From Fasciola hepatica (taxonomy: Eukaryota; Platyhelminthes; Trematoda; Plagiorchiida; Fasciolidae): DNA of 64,000 nt. This document shows positions 26,531-38,431 of the stretch, piece by piece. Every line of letters begins with the position of its first letter. Positions within the stretch are counted from its first letter, which is position 1. Below the pieces are notes generated by a model. The model did not search any database, was not told the origin of the DNA, and saw only the letters and a program-made list of their open reading frames with translations. The position numbers were made by a program, and so were the translations under genes. The stretch is from contig CANUEZ040000129.1 in the NCBI GenBank assembly GCA_948099385.1, positions 7,756,501 to 7,820,500 on the forward strand, given 5' to 3'.

Positions 26531-26667
26531 AGAATCCGGTCACAGAACGAATTAAGAAAGATGAATTTCAGGATCTCGCAAGTGATGTAAGACAAAGACA
26601 AGACGGTGAAAAAGCTGATCTTGCAAGCAGTCCACAAAATATGGCGGTATCTGTACAATCTTTATGA
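26531..26667 (+). CDS. Putative terminal coding exon (duplicated), copy 2
   Basis: A pyrimidine-rich CCGTCTTTAG ends at 26530. It is followed by 137 open nt with phase-1 entry and a TGA at 26665-26667. Length, phase and stop coincide exactly with 2149-2285 although the flanking sequence has many indels. The peptide is hydrophilic (NPVTERIKKDEFQD at its start, PVTE-type motif shared with copy 1) and unrecognised. Either both are exons of a duplicated, rapidly changing gene, or both are remnants. Confidence 0.3.
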
Positions 26668-26930
26668 AATCATTTCTGATATCCAACCACCAGAACATCC
26701 ACGGCTGGAGCCCTAAAACGGTCGTAATTTGTTTTTAATACGACGCACTGATATCAGTGTTTTTTTCCGAGACTTTCACCGCAATCCACCTTCTTCCTTA
26801 CTTCATAGAACATATGCGGTGACTCAGTTTATTGCATTTCAAAACAAACTATATAGCTGTTGAATTTTTCGACTGAACTGGTAATTTATGCTAACAAAGA
26901 ATGTATTTATTCTGCGTGATCTATCACCGT

Positions 26931-27895
26931 TCTATTCCACCCAAAAAACAGTGAGAAATGTCTGTGATTGATGAACAACCGCCCATGGATTGAAAATTTA
27001 TCTCAATAATTACTAAAGCTTTTACTTGAGGCAGTAAATAAATCAGTTTTGGAATTACCTTTCTGTGTACTCCCTGAAGTTTGAAATATAGGGAGTAAAG
27101 TTCGGTTCACTTGTGACTTCTTCCAAATACTTCCCACTATTTTGAATTGCGGGGACAACTAATGCAGACTCTGTATACGCAAATAGTGATAAAGCTGAAA
27201 CAACTTGATGAGTTTAGGGTAGCCATCGGACGTATAATAAATTTAGGTTTGAAACACGAATCATCACCACCTTTGTTTAACCTAATCAGAGCAAAATGAT
27301 ATTTGCTACCGAGCCAACTTTTACCATCGTTAGTTTGCAATAGGAGCAATTGGAACTTACCCGGGGATCATCTGAGTGGGTATTCCAGTTCAGCCGGAAT
27401 CTCATCCTTTGGATTGCTTTTACTGTCGCATTTCAATGGTTTTGATTTTCCCAGACGCCAAATTATTTGCTTAACGTGCATCATGTATCTGAGCTTCTGG
27501 ATATGTTTGCATAAGTGTGGTAAACGGAGTCCAGTGTCACTGACCGTAAAAGATGACAAGACGTGCAGTTACCGGCAGAAAATAAAAGACTGCATTCCAT
27601 AGAAAAATATGCACTTCTGGTTCAAAAAGACCATAAACTTTTGGTTATGCACCAAAAACTGAACATTGGTGTGGCTCATTTGACACTTCTAGTGTGGACC
27701 TACTTAAGTCAGCATTTTTACATGTGATCCAAACGTATTTTCTCCATAACGTCCTGTTAAACGAGGTACTTTATAGGAAAAGCGTATACTGCGGTCACCA
27801 TTATACGACCGACAGTGTTGGTCTCATTAGATAGGCTTGAATTTCTTATCTGTTCCCACTTGTTTTCCTGTCACAGCAAGCAACCTACATCTCAG
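26931..27895. other. Stretch without a confident gene
   Basis: The minus strand around 27137-27560 has overlapping 63-70 codon open frames and a GTAAGT-type donor near 27357-27362. No domain was recognised and no exon is called. Confidence 0.35.
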
Positions 27896-30157
27896 GGTGT
27901 ACTTACTTACTTTACTTTTACGCGACTATCTCCTGCGAGAGGATAAGTCGGCTCCATGGATATCACGAACCATTGCTGACCACGCGCGGCGGTCGGAGGC
28001 GAGCTCCGTACAGATCTTGATCCAGTCCTTTTTCCATCGCCGGGCTCCATAGACTGACCGAAGGCCTAGAAGCTCTACGTCTTTCTCGATTGTACTGGTC
28101 CACGTTTTGAGCTGCCCACCAAGGCGACAACGCCAACCAGGGCAGGGAGTGGGGCAGAGTGTTTGCTTGGTTAGCTCCGACTCGGGTCGCCGAAGCGTAT
28201 GGCCGAACCACTGAAGTCGTCGACGTTGGAGGAGGACGGGGAGAGCATCGATATCACAGCATCGTCTCCTTACCTCTTCGTTGGACACCCTGTCGCGCCA
28301 CTTGACTTTGAGGATTTGCCGCAGGCACCAGTGGTCGAAAACCTCCAGCCTTCTGGTATCCTCAGCTCGTAGTGGCCAGGTTTCGCAGCCATAGATGAGT
28401 ACGGGCCGGATGGCAGCACGGTAAACACGAACTTTGGTTCTTAAGCTGATTTCACTGCGAGTCCACAGCGTTCGTCTTAGCTGAAGAAAGGCTCTCCTGG
28501 CGCTGTCGATCCGTAATACCACTTCATCTTTTGCCTGGCCGTTCGGGAGCAGAGTTGAGCCTAGGTATTTGAATGAAGGGACGTATTCGACTGGTTGGTC
28601 ATTGATCGACAGTTGTTGAATTGTCGGGCCCAGATGGGTTGTGAAAGCCTTTGTTTTGGTCGAGTTTACTTCAAGTCCGATGGACCTCGCGAAGGAATTG
28701 ATTCGGTCGAGGATTGGTTGTAGCGTAACGGGAGAGTCTCCAAGCACGACAATATCATCCGCGAACTCCAGGTCCGAGATGTATATTTCCTGGCTAAGCT
28801 GAACGCCAGGGTAGTTGTGTAATGCCTGTCGCATTGTCCAATCGATGGCGTAGTTGAACAGCACCGGTGAGAGGGGACAACCCTGCCTAACTCCGGTAGT
28901 GAGTGTGAACTCGCGGGACTCTTCACCGTACATACGAACCCTAGCACCGGTTGTCGAGTAGTATCCCCTTAACAGCCTTAAAAGTTTATCGGGCATTCCA
29001 TCGGATTGGATTATGGTCCAAAGAGACTCGCGGTTCACCGAATCAAAAACTGCCCAGAAGTCGATGAAACAAGCTACCGTCGGCTGCTGGAACTTATAGC
29101 GGTGCTCCAGTATTCGGCGCAGTGTGAAGATTTGATCCACACAGCCTCTGCCACGGCGGAAACCCCCTTGGTTCGGGCGAGTGCGCTGGTCTCTTGCCTC
29201 GGAAAAACGGGTTAGTAACAACGAACCAAAGATCTTTGCGGCCACATCGATCAGGCTGATCCCTCGGTAGTTCTCGCATGCCGATTTATCACCTTTCTTC
29301 GGAATGGGCAGCAGTATGGACATTCCCCAGTCCGGTGGAAATGCTTCCGCTCTCCAAATGGAACCAAAAAGTGTACACAACCTGTCAATCAATGACGATG
29401 AACATGCTTTATACACTTCTGGAGGGATGCCATCTTCCCCAGCAGCCTTTCTGTCTTTCAGTTTGTTTATCATCTCCGTGATTTCCGCGGTGTTTGGCGG
29501 GTCACAGTTGCTTTCGTACTGGGCTGGAGGGGTTGATATTGGTTGGTCCGTCCGGTGGTCCGTAGGCCGGTTGAGCAGCTGACTAAAGTATTCCACCCAT
29601 CGGTCCATTTTCTTGCTCTGTTCAGGTATTAAGTTTCCTGCCGTGTCACGAAGAAGGGAATCTTGCTTACAAAACCTATTAGAGGCGCTGCGAATAAGGC
29701 GGAACAGTTTACCGAAGTCACCAATTCCGGACGCGGTCTCCATTTTTTCGGCTATTTCTATGTAGTATCTTATGCGATCAGCCTTGGCGGAGCGTGTGGC
29801 CTCTCGTTGCAGTCTGCGGCGTTCGTTACTACCTGCCAGTCGCGCTTCGTGTGCTCTGGTTGACAGCTGGAGCGTGCTCTCCGAGATCCAATCCTTTGTC
29901 CGCCTTTTCGTTCTCCCGAGTACTGTCCAAGAAGCTTCCTTGATTGTCGTCATCATTCGAGTCCACTGCCCTCCCACAGAAACTTCATCTGCCTGTGCAT
30001 TGGTTGCGCTGGTTAGTCGGGTTGTGATTGCTCGTGACAACGCTTCTCGCTTCTCTGGATTTCCTAGGGCAGCAACGTTTATCCGAGAGGGTGTACCTTT
30101 GGGAAGAGCCAGTATTATAGTATTCCCTTTGTCAAAGCCATATTCAAAGAAGTAAAG
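27896..30157 (-). mobile_element. RTE-like non-LTR retrotransposon, 5'-truncated
   Basis: A LINE copy in which RT and the C-terminal region are intact but the upstream AP-endonuclease domain is missing. Homology appears to begin in the linker before RT, near 30110, which fits 5' truncation during target-primed reverse transcription. The 3' UTR is very short. About 20 bp after the stop, the minus strand runs into TAAGTAAGTAAGTA-like repeats at 27902-27920, as in RTE elements, which end in short tandem repeats rather than long poly(A). No target-site duplication was evident by eye. Confidence 0.8.
27926..30040 (-). CDS. Non-LTR retrotransposon reverse transcriptase (RTE-like), partial
   Basis: A 704-codon open frame with no internal stop; the frame is open upstream to 30157. 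It encodes the LINE polymerase that copies the element RNA at a nicked target. The N-terminal 200 residues are the charged linker (KDWISESTLQL, RRLQREA). RT then runs through DGIPPEVYKA, ENYRGISLIDVAAKI, an FIDFWAVFDSVNR box with catalytic Asp, TGVRQGCPLSPVLFNY, and the FADDIVVLG box with both Asp. The thumb is followed by KYLGSTLLPNG and IYGCETWPLR, a layout common in flatworm RTE-like proteins. No AP-endonuclease is present in the ORF. The listed start is not an ATG, so the true N-terminus is unknown; the copy is a 5' truncation. Confidence 0.85.
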   Translation of the reverse strand: MSRAITTRLTSATNAQADEVSVGGQWTRMMTTIKEASWTVLGRTKRRTKDWISESTLQLSTRAHEARLAGSNERRRLQREATRSAKADRIRYYIEIAEKMETASGIGDFGKLFRLIRSASNRFCKQDSLLRDTAGNLIPEQSKKMDRWVEYFSQLLNRPTDHRTDQPISTPPAQYESNCDPPNTAEITEMINKLKDRKAAGEDGIPPEVYKACSSSLIDRLCTLFGSIWRAEAFPPDWGMSILLPIPKKGDKSACENYRGISLIDVAAKIFGSLLLTRFSEARDQRTRPNQGGFRRGRGCVDQIFTLRRILEHRYKFQQPTVACFIDFWAVFDSVNRESLWTIIQSDGMPDKLLRLLRGYYSTTGARVRMYGEESREFTLTTGVRQGCPLSPVLFNYAIDWTMRQALHNYPGVQLSQEIYISDLEFADDIVVLGDSPVTLQPILDRINSFARSIGLEVNSTKTKAFTTHLGPTIQQLSINDQPVEYVPSFKYLGSTLLPNGQAKDEVVLRIDSARRAFLQLRRTLWTRSEISLRTKVRVYRAAIRPVLIYGCETWPLRAEDTRRLEVFDHWCLRQILKVKWRDRVSNEEVRRRCCDIDALPVLLQRRRLQWFGHTLRRPESELTKQTLCPTPCPGWRCRLGGQLKTWTSTIEKDVELLGLRSVYGARRWKKDWIKICTELASDRRAWSAMVRDIHGADLSSRRR

Positions 30158-32986
30158 CTATTGAGGATGATATTCGTTGTAAAGCGGTCTCCTATTCATC
30201 TAGTGAGACTGAGGAGAAAGAGGAAAGACGAGCAGCAAATCTATCAGATTCTTCTCTTTAATCATATGAATTAAAAAATAGGAAAACATATTAGTGCTCA
30301 TTTTGGGAAAACCTATTTGCTGGCCAACACCAGGCAGATCAATAGAGTATTTTGTTTTCAAATAGGGCCCTTTGACAAACTTTCATAAAGTTTTCACAAA
30401 AATGTATTACTGCTCGTTGTAGACTGTTCTGAAAATTACAGTGGGACCAGAAGTAGCTATATTTACGCTCGAATGCTTATCAAACGGTTGAATTTTCTTC
30501 ATCAAAATGCCAAAGGTTATGAATAATAGCAGAACTAGCGAAGCCTTCGTCACAGTCATATTTTGGCCTACGTGTGGCATAGGACAGATTGGTAAGGCAC
30601 AGAAAATGGTTAGCAACACGATTTCCAGATTCATCCGTATAATCTAAGACACCGTAATTTCACATTTGTATACTCGCTCTCGAAAAGCGCGATTGTTCAC
30701 TTCAGGCACACATTATCCGTGGGTTCGAAAGGGGTGGAGTATCTGTACTCGTTTTTTGCTCAGCGGAACCATGAGAACAGAATACGACTGAGGCGACAGA
30801 GCAACTGTTACGGAGGATTAAAGGAAACACACCTGCTCGTTTGACCTGGGGAACTAGAGAGAAATCGTACTTTGCGCATTGATGGGTCAAATTACTCACA
30901 TGTGCTTCTAAATGAAAACAGTATTGCTACCGAACGCAATAAAAAAATTACAGTGAATGCTCACAAAACTATTCGCAAACATTGTCGGCAGTCTGACTTG
31001 TTCCTTCATCAGGAATCATAATAAACTTAGTTTCCGTTGCCGAAAATTCAAAGGCAGCATATTCAGAAAGAAAAACACATCCGGTCCTTTTGGATATTTT
31101 GTACTGATTGATATTCGACGGGTAAGTCTTATTATTATAAACGCATATCAGGCAGAGTCTCCGAGACATGTTTTGCAATAGGCATTCTGTGAATGCCGAC
31201 AACAACGGGAATTAATTTTATTTTGAAGTTTCTAAATCCATTGTTGGTGAATATTTAGAAAATCAGCCTCAGATACTTGATACAGTGGATTGTCTCCTTC
31301 CTACGACAGAGATGACAAATATTGAAGGGCAGAAAGGAACAAACATCTTTGAGTCGAATGCTTGACAAACTTCTATTGCTAATGCCTTAGGTGGAACATT
31401 ATATGCGCGTGGTTTGCTGATGCTTTCTGTTCCCATAATCACGGAATACGTTGAAGCTTTTACTAAACCACAGTTCTACCGTGCTGCCTACTGTTGAGTA
31501 TCCGCTAAAAGCGATCACATCAATCATGCGAACACAAAGTCCGGTTCCGGTTGTCAGTGTTGCTCTCGGGTATATATGTACAGGCCTCGTAGACCCCTCA
31601 GATTATGCTCGAGAGGTCATTGGAATCATATGACAAACAGTAGACAGCCCGTAGATATACACGAACGCCGCGTACATTCGGAGTTTTTAGCGCGAACAGT
31701 TGTTTTCGAGAGGTATCGACAGTACTCTGGTAGTGATTTCAAATGTACATGGTTGGCAAGCCTGCTGAGTTCCCTTAACGTAATCACACCATGGTCGTAG
31801 AACTTAAAGGCAGTCATGAATCCTGATGGAATGATCAACTATAGAAAGTCATTTTTAACCCCTTTTGATTAAATAATGTAGTGCACTGGCGACCCTGGTT
31901 TCGGTCAGACTGACAATAAAATCTTATTCAGTTGAAAGTAGTTTCATCCTCAGTCCCCCAATATGATTTATTTCTCGGACGAAAATGCCACATGTATGGA
32001 AACGCGGAAATGTTGATCTCAGGGAGTGCCGATGACGAAGACGAGACGGCTAAGTACATAAATGGTTCCGGTGAAGAGTGCAATTAAAACCGTACAACTA
32101 CCGTCGTAATTTGCATCTGAATAGTACGTGGACGTCATACATGAATCAGAAACGAAGGAAATGATGCTACCTGTACACCGAAGACAACGAAGCGAGAAAT
32201 ATTTACCAATATTTCTCCTTAATATGAAATAAATTGCTGCTAGAAGCAAGAACTCTGTCTTATTTCGAACTCGATGGGCACAATAATAATAACATTCAAA
32301 CCTTTCACAACTTTTGTGGGTGCTGACAAGTTGTCTCCGTGCTTTAACCATGTTCTCTGCTATTTTCCGGAAGATTTTCCCAAGAGCGAAAATTTCGGTA
32401 GGTACCGGTGATATGCATTCTAGGGTTGGTTTAAAAGTAGAACCCAAACAGTGAATAGCAACAGCTAGACCAACAGCATATTTTTACAGGGAAAAACGTA
32501 CAGGAGAAACACCGCAGTTATTCTGGCTGAGACGGAAAAACATAGTAATACACAAGCTGAACTCCATCATGCTTGTGCTGTCCATGACACATTTTACGTT
32601 CATCGTAATTACAGATTTCTCGGTCTAATCGTGTATTGTCTATGAAGCTGATTCGAACCGGCGAAAACTAAATGCAACATGGGCTCAAATCCATTCAGAC
32701 AAAGCGGAAGCTGTTTTATTCCACGGGGGTTATTCAACATGCCATTTTTAATAACCGTCGACAGCAGTGCGAATGTGATTCTTCCAAGATGCTGATGGAT
32801 ATCAAGTATCTACAATTCCAATAGTTATAATCTCTTTAAAGCCCTTAATTTTCTATATATTTGCTTTTATATTAGTGAGTTGGATCGCGTCGTTTGAAGC
32901 AAAGTTTGGTGAATTTAAAACAACTTTGTTACGGTTTCAGACCGATTGAATCTGTAAAAACGTGCTCCTTAATCAAATAGTTTCAG
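30158..32986. other. Stretch without recognisable genes
   Basis: Scattered short ORFs on both strands (longest 142 codons, 32019-32447 minus) show no recognisable domain. No repeat boundary was seen. Confidence 0.45.
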
Positions 32987-33055
32987 GCAGCCAAAGCACA
33001 AGTCGCTTCTCTTCGGCAGATGACAAGCGCCGAAGTGAAATCTGGCGAGTTACAT
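32987..33055 (+). CDS. Candidate internal coding exon (69 nt)
   Basis: The acceptor AGTTTCAG ends at 32986 and the donor GTAAGC starts at 33056. The 69 nt are open in the phase-1 frame, giving SQSTSRFSSADDKRRSEIWRVT, a basic, serine-rich peptide. They are also open in frame 0. The phase-1 reading joins cleanly to the candidate exons at 19715-19819 and 42723-42854. No family was recognised, and the call rests only on splice signals and phase. Confidence 0.22.
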
Positions 33056-33926
33056 GTAAGCTCCATGTGCAAAAATTCGAATCTCTTGAGCATGACCTCG
33101 TAGCTGAACTCCTTAAGTGCATTTGGTACCCAAGCGTGGGTGACTTCCATGCGCTGGTTCGGTCCCAAATGGATCAATGAAAACAGTCTTTTTATTCTTC
33201 GAACGAAAAAGTGACAAATGAAAGGTGATCACGATATCAATTGTTCAGAGCCATACGAACAAAAATTGCTTGTAAGAAGTAAGAGTAGATCAGGGAAACA
33301 CCGTATCAGATATTAATAATAAACCGTTCGTCACGAAAATTAAATGAACTACTTGTAAAATCTATTCAGTTTTTGCAAAAATAGCATATCATTTCAAGAT
33401 CGACCTGTTTAAGTGGCGGTAAAGAACCCCACGTAAGGTTTTACCCGGGGATTCAATCGAGATAGTACGTGATTGACCGTACCTGCGAAAACAATGTCGT
33501 AGATTTATTCACTGATTCAAATAGTACAAGTATTGGAACTCATTCTCAAATATAATTTAGCAGTGGAGAATGAACATTTCCCTGATGAAGTTTTCCATTG
33601 ACTGTAATACAATACTTACGCAAACGCTTAATAAAATATTTGTCCGTTTTCATACAACTTTTGACTATAACAGGTATGTTTTCTTCCAAGTACAGCTTCC
33701 ATATGAAAGATGTGAACAACCACGAAAAACGTCTACAAAAGGAAGGCACGTAATTTGTTCCCAATGTAGAGGTGTTCTGCTGCATCAAACGTCTTACGTT
33801 TGTGCCGCATTTTCTGGAGACTTTTCACGTGTCTGAGCAAGTTTTAAAGTAAAGTAATCATCTTAGTCCATTTCATTTTACATTCGCAACAATGATGAAA
33901 AAAGAATACCGTATTTTAGCACTGAT

Positions 33927-34290
33927 GTCGGTGGTGGTCGAGTGGCTTAGAGCGAGTGCTTACCATCTCGGAGGTCCGAGGTTCGAATCCCCGCCATAAC
34001 CGGGTACTTTGATGGTAGACACTAATCCACCGTCGTCTGGATCTTAACCACACCTGACCTATTGGTACATTACGTGATTCTTTGCCACTTCAATTCTCAG
34101 AGTCTGGTTACCGGTTATCCCCAGTAGTGCAGCGAGCCTTCGTAGGTATTAGGTAAATACCCCTTCCACTGCACCCATGTGTAAGCATGTACTAAAAAAC
34201 TGATGCAGCATAGTAAAACACTTCACAAAAATCGGGATGACCTAAAGCCCAAAGTCGAGTTCTGAAGGTCACAACGAAGATTTATTTTAC
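33927..34290 (+). repeat. tRNA-derived SINE, full head and body
   Basis: The head at 33927-34000 has an A box TGGTCGAGTGG and a perfect B box GGTTCGAATCC, the internal RNA polymerase III promoter spaced as in tRNA. The T arm pairs, but the acceptor stem barely does, so it is a tRNA-derived head and not a working tRNA. A tRNA-unrelated body follows. Part of the body (around 34050-34180) recurs without the head at 43385-43560. The 3' end is approximate. Confidence 0.7.
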
Positions 34291-36400
34291 CGAGATGGTT
34301 ACTGTCACATAAGAAAAATTGTACCTCATGAAATTTTGTCTAGGTAAATATCGGACAACGATAGCGCTATTGTGATATGCGTGTGCTAAACAATCTTGCT
34401 ACGCGAGATCGGGTGCGATCTCGACCACGTGGCAATGATTTAGAGATCTTTTAAAATAAATTAGATCAATTATTTCTGGTTAGCGCATTATAGAAATGAC
34501 TTCTCAGTAAAGAAGCAACGGTAAAGAATTGACTGTTATTATCATAGTTTTTTCATCATCTACTGCTGTCATGGCGAAGTAGGTTACCTAAGCAATGCGG
34601 CCTTTTAGAACAAGAGCCAAATAGGTAACCAATTAAAATTTATCGGTACCCTTATTTTACTACATTTTCCCGCCATACTGTTTCATATTGGATTTTGGTA
34701 TCCAGTCTGTAATATGCATAGATGAATATCTTTCCTTTTGTGATCGAACTCCCATACAGCTCTATTTTATTACATTCAGATAAGCGAAGCTCAAACAACC
34801 TATAATTTGCCTTCAGCTACAGCAAACTTCCCATTCCGTGAAAAAACGTGCTGTACACACAATGTTTCAAAATATATTGTTTCTTATCCAGAAATGAACG
34901 AACCTTGGTATATTGTACGGGAAAGTTTTAATTCTGCTTAGAATCTGATTCGTGAGTGTTTATACCTTCGGATTGATTGCAGTTACTCTGTTTAACCAAG
35001 CTGTACAGTTCGAAGTCGTACAGCTAAATATTTCCATATGAATGTGAAACCAATGAGGGAGATTCTTCGAATGGATGCATTCATAATCAGATACGTCACG
35101 CAGATTGTTTCTGAGTAATACAAAGAAGTCGTTTTACGTAAAACGCACTCGATCACAACAAACAGCAGAAGAAATATCTTGAATGAACCTTAAATTCAGA
35201 ATCACTTGCGTACTTATGATGGTAATATCTTCTCAACAAATTACTGATGAAATTGTTTTTCTCATGTGCATACATTGGAAGAAAGTGCACTGTGTCATTG
35301 GTCAATGCGGTGATCAATAAATGAAACAGAACACGATGAAATCGCTATCAAAGTAAGCACGTGCATCCGAAAGGGTCACCTATTCCACACCGAATAATTT
35401 CCAGTAGTTTCATTTCCAGTCGGTACCCAAATTCATTATGGTGCTGCTAGCTCCTCGTTAGTTAGCTGAAGTAGCTCTGTGGTGGTTACACGATATTTAA
35501 TACTGTCCTGCTTCACGAAGCTATCTGTGGAATAGTCACAAAACAAGCATGCTATGGTTCCTAATATCAACTTCGACAGGTGGGGAGTATTCCCCACGTG
35601 TCGACTCAGTTATTCTGTAGGAAACTCAATAACCGGACACTATTTTTGATGAAAATAAGAATGAGTGTATTTATTCTTCTGTATGTTTTTAAAAGGGTTT
35701 TAGTATCAAAGAATTGTAAGCTGCTTAAGAGAAGAACTTCCCGCGGCAGTAAAATGCAGTTGCGAGACAGGAAAGTCTATCGTTTGCCATAGAGATCGCT
35801 TGTTCTATCGGGCGTTATAGTTTGTCTGAATACCTAGGGAAGCGAACTATATTACTGAAGTACTTTGTTGTAAATAAATGATTTAACAAAAGTTGTTGAG
35901 ATTTGTAATCCAACTACGCTAGCGTTGGAGAGATATCATGAAAACTTTATTGGTACAGAAGCCGCTTGACATCAAATCAACAAATGGAATTACGTCTAAC
36001 CCATTTCTGTATTCCGTATCTGTCAGCGTTAACCTATCAAAATGAATGCTTTTGAATGTGCAAATGGATAACGGGGATATTTTAATCTATTTATTTATAA
36101 AATATATCGTGCACAAAGCAACTTGATCCATTTCAATGATTTCTCTGGGGTCAGAGCCAGAGGTTTTACGATAAACTTTCTCGAATGAACCTCTTTTCCA
36201 GTATAAAAAATCTCTTTAACTTTCCGTGTGAAGCTTTAAAAAGTAGAGATGATAATGTTTGGAATGATAAACATAAAAACAGCACAATTTCATCTAAACC
36301 AACTGGATAACAATGGACAAATCAATGAGTGACTATTAAGTTATTCAATTTGATTACCAGAAATTATTTTCGAAAAAGAAACTGGTACTTCCAAAAGCAC
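34291..36400. other. Stretch without recognisable genes
   Basis: Low ORF content and A+T-rich sequence. Nothing was recognised. Confidence 0.45.
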
Positions 36401-37520
36401 GCTAGCGCGGTTGCCATTTGATCGTTGCTCTAGCGCACGCTCTCACACATGCTCTCAAATACACGCTAAGCACTATCTCCTCCAAAGGCTTTCTCGTTCT
36501 CACGGGTCGCGGAGAATACCGTTCAGGTTAGCGTATTCGTATAGGGCCGAGCTTCGAAGTAACGGTAAGGTGGTCCACGTAGAAAGAAGGACCGAAGAAG
36601 ACGTTTATTAGGAAAACTGCAAAGTTAGGTTTAGCTGTTATTGTGTCAGAAACAATATCGATTCGCAGTATATTGAAAAATCGATGTGAGATATGAAATG
36701 TTATGGTAAAATTTCATTCTTTAATAACACACCGTAGTCGAAGCCGTTGGTAGGTTGTCGACATTCCAGCCACCACTGGTAACCATTTTCAAGACTGGTT
36801 ACACAACCGATAGTAAAACCTCCAGTGTGACGGTTTAGGAGATTTAAAGGTTTGGATGAATGGGGAGAACAGAAAAATTCTCCTTCTTGTGAATATCGCA
36901 TCATTTCATTCAGCTAGTTCTCTGTAGTCTACCTTTCACTGGCAAGTCATTCATTCAGAGTGCATGGCGGTGAGTCAACTGGTCCTAGTACAGTGACGAA
37001 ACTAGACATACGTACACCGAATTTCACACTAGCGCTCATACACAGTCATGAGAAACTGCATAAAAATGACAGTACGATAAAATCATTCCGTGCACTTTGT
37101 GTGGTGGATAGCGTAGAAAACGAAAAGCTGGGGAAACGCAAGAGCAATTTTGACAATTCGAAAGCTGTGAATTCCAGTAGGTAAGCTTGGACATAACGGG
37201 ATCCTTTGGGTTACCTTGTACATCCATTTAAATGGATCCGTTTGATTTACAAGGTGGAGCAGTTAGTTTGTTTGGTGTGATATGCCACTTCGTTACCAAT
37301 GGGTAAAATGGGTCACGGGTATTTCAAGTGGACTTCCACTTTTGTCATTTGTTGTGAGCTAGGATGAGCAAATTACCGATCGATAACCAGAGGCTCTGAG
37401 TCAGTGACTCAGCTTTCCGTCAAGGAAGCCCGAGTTTTCAATAAAATGTATTTCAACGGAACCGGGAGCCGGCTGTTTAGGAAATTCGAAGGAATGTGGT
37501 CCATTGCGAATCAAATGGCT
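36401..37520 (+). repeat. Dispersed repeat family R1, copy A
   Basis: About 1.1 kb, closely similar to 63205-64000 in its first part and to 61797-62475 in its second part, so the three copies together define the family. It has no coding domain. Its second half contains a nested palindrome at about 37213-37254, in which ATCCATTTAAATGGAT (37222-37237) lies between ACCTTGTA and TACAAGGT. A conserved AATAAA-containing stretch lies near 37438-37450. It might be a solo LTR or a non-autonomous element; no terminal motif was established. Confidence 0.75.
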
Positions 37521-38252
37521 AGTAAACACTGAGCATTCTATGCTCAATCGCGTTCACAATTATCCCACCCAAAGTACATTGTGGATAATGTGCAATTACT
37601 TGTTTCTCAAGTAATAAAATAACATTGAAGGCAGTAAATATGGGGCTGCTATGAGAAATTGTGGAAGTGAAGATGGACAGAATCCGTTCAGCGAGTCTCA
37701 AAAGGAGCTTTTCGTGATAGTCTTGGACATTGTCATCCACGACATTTGAGATCTGCTGTGGATTAGTTGATCGGTCTCAAAATTATCTTCCAAACCATTT
37801 TCACCAATCCATTCGATGAGCAGGTGATGAAACCCGTACGTTGCATTATCTTGTTGGAGTCTGCTTTTGGGCGAGATCTTCATCTTGATTTTGCTGGTAT
37901 CCTGTATGAAGGAAGGCCATGTTGACAGACTGGTATTTAAATCGTTCATTTTCGACGACAAGCCAAGTCAAGTAAATGCTTCACGCATCCCGATGTATTT
38001 CAATGATCGTTAGCGGATACTTATTCTTACACGAATTGGGTCACCACCTCGGCAAGAAGAGAATGGCAAAATCACGAAGCACGATTAAGCTGTTTGAGAA
38101 GTGCTGTACAGATTTATTCGGGGAAATTTGAAACTGTTGTAACGCTAATATACATAGCTTGCCGCTCCCATCGTTATCGGTTCAAGTGTTGATGCTTTCT
38201 TATGCACTTAGTGAGCCCCGACTCAGCGATTTTTCTGTGTGTGTCTTCACAG
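37521..38252. other. Stretch without recognisable genes
   Basis: Short minus-strand ORFs of 73 and 87 codons show no motif. Nothing else was seen. Confidence 0.4.
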
Positions 38253-38431
38253 ATCGTGCACGTGAAGCTGCCAACGGAAAGAGGCTGCATCCAACATACC
38301 ACAACTGGTACTGTAGAAACTATCCCGATTACTTGAACTTTCAGTATAATCGAAAACGTGGTCTCACTAGCTTTACGCACGATATGGGCTGTACACGGCT
38401 ACGGGCAGCAGAACAAATTCCAAATGTATAA
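38253..38431 (+). CDS. Candidate terminal exon after strong acceptor
   Basis: A pyrimidine/GT-rich tract ending TGTCTTCACAG at 38252 is a strong acceptor-like signal. With phase-1 entry the sequence stays open to a TAA at 38429-38431. The reading is a basic, tyrosine- and asparagine-rich peptide (RAREAANGKRLHPTYHNW at its start). No signal peptide or known motif was found. Frame 0 is also open, for 27 codons. No donor is convincing, so if real it would be a last exon, or the acceptor is spurious. Confidence 0.18.

Larger units (their letters stand above)
24620..26930 (+). repeat. Diverged segmental duplication, copy 2
   Basis: This is the partner of 420-2580 in the same orientation, about 24 kb downstream. 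It contains a TA microsatellite at about 25089-25121 that copy 1 lacks, and the matching terminal-exon candidate at 26531-26667. Confidence 0.55.

Noticed and set aside
33927..34000. Functional tRNA gene
   Set aside because: A and B boxes are good, but the acceptor stem does not pair and a SINE body follows. It is a SINE head.
38174..38380. Minus-strand 68-codon ORF
   Set aside because: Shadow of the plus-strand open stretch; it has no start context or motif.
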